64,000 nucleotides of DNA, taken from the NCBI RefSeq assembly GCF_049852125.1, contig NZ_CP187532.1:806001-870000 (forward strand), given 5' to 3'. Below, piece by piece: positions 61,735 to 64,000 of the stretch. The notes below the pieces were generated by a model. It saw only the letters and a program-made list of their open reading frames with translations, ran no database searches and was not told the DNA's origin. Numbering within the stretch: the stretch's first letter is position 1; every line of letters begins with the position of its first letter. Made by a program: the position numbers and the translations under genes. The DNA comes from Senimuribacter sp049852125 (GTDB lineage: Bacteria > Bacillota > Clostridia > Peptostreptococcales > Anaerovoracaceae).

Positions 61735-62871
61735 TTATACCCAGGAATAGATTCTTTCAACCCTGGAGCCGATGGTTCCGTATAGATATTCGAAAGTATT
61801 GCCGCAGAATTGTTCCATGTCCCAGGTTGTGATTTGCTCATTTCCGTCTTTTCCGATCAGAATGGCTTTTTGACCGATTTCACAGGAGATGCCGGTAACA
61901 TCGGCAAATGATTGATCCATACAACAGCCGAGGAAACGTGTCTTAGTTCCGCTGATTAATACCGGTCCCTGTTTTCGCATCCAGCCAGGATATATACCGT
62001 CGGCGAAGCCTATGGATATGGTGGCGACAGTCATCGGTTTTTCTGTGATGAAAGCCCGGCCGTAGCCCACGCTTTCACCTGGCACGATGTCGTGAACATT
62101 GGTAATATACGCGCCGATTTCACAAGGCTCGACCAATCCAATCGGTTCTCTGCCGTCTTCCATAGCCATATGCCCCAGAACAGAGGTACAGGAACGGATG
62201 TGTGTAGAAAAATCCTTTGCTTCTGAAAACCATGCGGCGGCAGCTGAGTTGCAGCAGTGAATATAGCGGGGGTCAAAGCCTGCCTCGCGAATTTGCAGAA
62301 CACCATCCTGAAAGCGTCGAAACTGTTCTAAGGCAAAACTGTCATAATAATCGGCTGTAGACGTGGCAAAGTGGGAATAAACTCCTATAATTTCTAAATT
62401 GCCTAAATATTTTACCAAATCGATAAGCTCTTTCAGCGGTTTGCCTGGTTGTATGCCCAGACGGTTCATACCGGTTTCTATTTTAATATGCACCTTGGCG
62501 GATTTTCCTGCTTCAGTTGCCAGCTTGCTTAACCTGTGGGCAGTTACAGCATCAAAGAGAGGACACTGCAGGTTATATGCAGTAATAGCGGGCAGCAGAT
62601 GCTGCGGAATACCTCCAATGACCACGATATCCGCGTCGATGCCGGCGCGGCGAAGCGATACGGCTTCGTAGACTGCCGCGTTGGCCAGAATTTTTGCGCC
62701 ACAATGCTCTGCGTATAGCTTTGCCATAGGAACAAGACCGTAGCCGTAGCAGTTGCCTTTTAAAACGGGAATGATATCAGTGTTTGGACCGATATAATCC
62801 TGCACCCTTTTGTAATTGCGTATGACTTCGTTCATATCTACTTTAAAATATGCATTACAATAGTTTTCCAT
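61735..62871 (-). CDS. Fold-type III alanine/amino-acid racemase
   Basis: A 378-residue PLP-dependent racemase. The PLP lysine is in PVLKGNCYGYGL near residue 37, unlike the usual VKANAYGHG. IETGMNRLGI near 131 and ESVGYGRAFITEKPM near 264, with the second catalytic Tyr, are typical of alanine racemase. The deviating lysine motif may mean a different amino acid is the substrate. The ATG at 62871 is chosen because GGGAG lies 9 nt upstream. It lies between UroD-like and corA genes on one strand. Confidence 0.85.
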   Translation of the reverse strand: MENYCNAYFKVDMNEVIRNYKRVQDYIGPNTDIIPVLKGNCYGYGLVPMAKLYAEHCGAKILANAAVYEAVSLRRAGIDADIVVIGGIPQHLLPAITAYNLQCPLFDAVTAHRLSKLATEAGKSAKVHIKIETGMNRLGIQPGKPLKELIDLVKYLGNLEIIGVYSHFATSTADYYDSFALEQFRRFQDGVLQIREAGFDPRYIHCCNSAAAAWFSEAKDFSTHIRSCTSVLGHMAMEDGREPIGLVEPCEIGAYITNVHDIVPGESVGYGRAFITEKPMTVATISIGFADGIYPGWMRKQGPVLISGTKTRFLGCCMDQSFADVTGISCEIGQKAILIGKDGNEQITTWDMEQFCGNTFEYLYGTIGSRVERIYSWV

Positions 62872-62897
62872 TTTGAATGTCTCCCGGTTATATAACA

Positions 62898-62923
62898 GGG
62901 AGTTGCCCATACGGACAACTCCC
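62898..62923 (-). other. Hairpin between the UroD-like and racemase genes
   Basis: GGGAGTTG (62898-62905) pairs perfectly with CAACTCCC (62916-62923). On the minus strand no T run follows, so it is unlikely to stop transcription; it may be an RNA-processing or stability element between genes. Confidence 0.5.
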
Positions 62924-62932
62924 CTTCATCAT

Positions 62933-63772
62933 TTAAATCAGATCTAAATAGTTGATACAGTTTACTGTAAGGGCGGTATCCTTGCGGCATCGTTGCCCCA
63001 GAATCCGTACCTTGCCGCAGGCTGCCAGACAGGCAGCGTCATAGGACGTCGGTTCATTTAATGCTAACTTCTTCCACTGCGCCTTTTGGCAGCCTGCCAA
63101 AAGGAAAGACGTTTTCGGACACAGGTGAAAAACACAGTCAGAGGGCAGCTTTGAACCAGCCAGCCGGAGAAACGGAACAGTAAAATCTTCCGTTATCTGA
63201 CGGGCATATTTTGGCCCTAGAATATCCAAACTGCCGGGTGAATCGGTGTAATAAATGATTCTTGCGCCTGCTTGATACACGGCCATAGCCAGCTCCGCCA
63301 GATCTTCCGCGGTACGATTGAAGAAGGCAGCCATAATATCAGCGTTTTTTCGCCAGCCCATGAGTACCATCATGATATCCGCCAGTCCATTAAGAATAGT
63401 CACCGGTCCGTGAAGCTCCATGGTAGCGTTTCCACCGTTGGAATTGATCAGCGCAATCGCTTTTACGGTTTCCGCTAGCCGCCCCTTTGTAACGTCCAGA
63501 TGAGGCAAGTCAGCCAGCTGGTCCAAAGACGTTATTACATCTCTGTCCTTGCGCGGTCCAAGAGACGAATCGTCTAGCTTAATTTGCGCGCCCAAATTTT
63601 CCGCCTCCAACACGGGATCAAAGGGGAGAACTGCGTGATTGCCTGCCAGCTTTGCAATTTGCTCTGCTGAGCAAAGGGCGTCGGGCAGACGTAATCCCTT
63701 CGATTCGGCGTCTTCTTTAGAAAGGCCGTTGTACGCGGCATATCTGCATTTGTAATCAATCAGCTTTGCCAT
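62933..63772 (-). CDS. Uroporphyrinogen-decarboxylase (URO-D) family protein, MtaA-like
   Basis: A 279-residue protein of the URO-D/cobamide methyltransferase superfamily. ELHGPVTILNGL near 119, YYTDSPGSLDILGP near 174 and FHLCPKTSFLL near 215 are visible; the HxC (H216, C218) matches the zinc-binding motif of methylcobamide:thiol methyltransferases such as MtaA/MtbA and not haem-type HemE. It is shorter than MtaA (about 340), lacking some N-terminal sequence. A role in methyl transfer is inferred. AGAGG lies 8 nt before the ATG, 11 nt after the preceding racemase stop. Confidence 0.7.
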   Translation of the reverse strand: MAKLIDYKCRYAAYNGLSKEDAESKGLRLPDALCSAEQIAKLAGNHAVLPFDPVLEAENLGAQIKLDDSSLGPRKDRDVITSLDQLADLPHLDVTKGRLAETVKAIALINSNGGNATMELHGPVTILNGLADIMMVLMGWRKNADIMAAFFNRTAEDLAELAMAVYQAGARIIYYTDSPGSLDILGPKYARQITEDFTVPFLRLAGSKLPSDCVFHLCPKTSFLLAGCQKAQWKKLALNEPTSYDAACLAACGKVRILGQRCRKDTALTVNCINYLDLI

Positions 63773-63783
63773 AGCAGTTTCCT

Positions 63784-64000
63784 CTATACGAAGACGATTT
63801 GTACGTTGCGGCAGTTGGTCAGATAAACGATGGAAGCGTAGTTGATACCAAATTCTACAATATCGCCAGGCTTCAGCTCACGTTTTGCGTCTTCAATATC
63901 CAGAATTGTGTGATCGGAAGAAGCGCCGATTACTTCTATTCCTTCATCTTTCGGGAAGATTTCGTCAATGCTGCCGTAATCCACTTTTCCGATTCCCAGG
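63784..64000 (-). CDS. Alanine/ornithine-racemase-type protein, C-terminal part (gene runs off the window)
   Basis: Only the last 71 or so residues are visible. They contain LGIGKVDYG, EVIGASSDHTILDI, and the PGDIVEFGINYAS end, typical of the C-terminus of the predicted amino-acid racemase family that includes clostridial ornithine racemase (Orr). The open frame continues beyond 64000, so the GTG at 63982-63984 is not the start. It is the most upstream gene seen in the minus-strand cluster with the URO-D-like protein and a second racemase. Confidence 0.7.
   Translation of the reverse strand, partial: LGIGKVDYGSIDEIFPKDEGIEVIGASSDHTILDIEDAKRELKPGDIVEFGINYASIVYLTNCRNVQIVFV

Overview
This window looks like a chromosome segment of an anaerobic, endospore-forming Bacillota (class Clostridia; a Peptostreptococcales/Anaerovoracaceae-like lineage is a guess). 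The evidence is a CwlJ-type cortex hydrolase beside a GerQ-like coat protein, a GerA-type germinant-receptor subunit, a GerMN protein, a raiA RNA before hpf, the cdaA-cdaR-glmM-glmS block, and a FabK-based type II fatty-acid synthesis operon. No tRNA, rRNA or CRISPR array was seen.

Layout. 1-4,140 is an AT-rich defence island: a decayed XRE gene, two overlapping DNA methyltransferases, and a convergent HNH endonuclease with its C-protein-like regulator. 4,338-9,000 holds a Dabb protein, a tandem array of four hairpins with three TGGTATAAT elements, a U32 peptidase-family protein and an ABC-F ATPase. 9,014-14,405 holds a hybrid histidine kinase, a GyrI-like protein and a cation/proton antiporter. 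14,573-19,680 has a short leader with a terminator, a FabG-like reductase, an FHA-FtsW/RodA fusion with a class B PBP, and LysO. 19,746-22,247 has a gene relic and a VanRS-like two-component system. 22,337-28,350 has yhaM, cca, recD2, comFC, raiA RNA and hpf. 28,501-36,219 has cdaAR, glmMS, a GerMN protein, ahcY and a DUF436 gene. 36,301-42,392 holds secreted and spore-related genes: a 35-residue Cys-rich peptide, two paralogous secreted beta-rich proteins, cwlJ/gerQ-like and gerA-like. 42,507-46,018 has gltX, a YjbR protein and a HipBA-type toxin-antitoxin pair. 46,252-56,175 is a 12-gene, GC-richer fatty-acid operon (acpP-accBCDA-fabH-fabK-FabX-like-fabD-fabG-fabF-fabZ). 56,238-56,565 is a mirror-symmetric array of eight TGACAC half-sites, followed by a MarR-type regulator. 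57,440-60,904 has a LysR relic, an aminotransferase and a TetR/MATE pair. 60,942-64,000 (minus strand) has a racemase, a UroD-like methyltransferase, a second racemase and CorA; the first gene of that group runs off the window edge.

How the genes work together. The fatty-acid operon covers malonyl-CoA formation, initiation, elongation and two flavin enzymes; the second has a four-cysteine cluster motif and may supply unsaturated chains. The cdaA and glm genes link c-di-AMP signalling to amino-sugar supply, and the FHA-FtsW fusion and PBP make a septal or elongation peptidoglycan synthase pair. The strongest candidates for undescribed biology are the symmetric 328-bp array at 56.2-56.6 kb, the hairpin/promoter array at 4.65-4.88 kb, the FabX-like gene inside the fatty-acid operon, and the racemase/UroD-like cluster at the right end.
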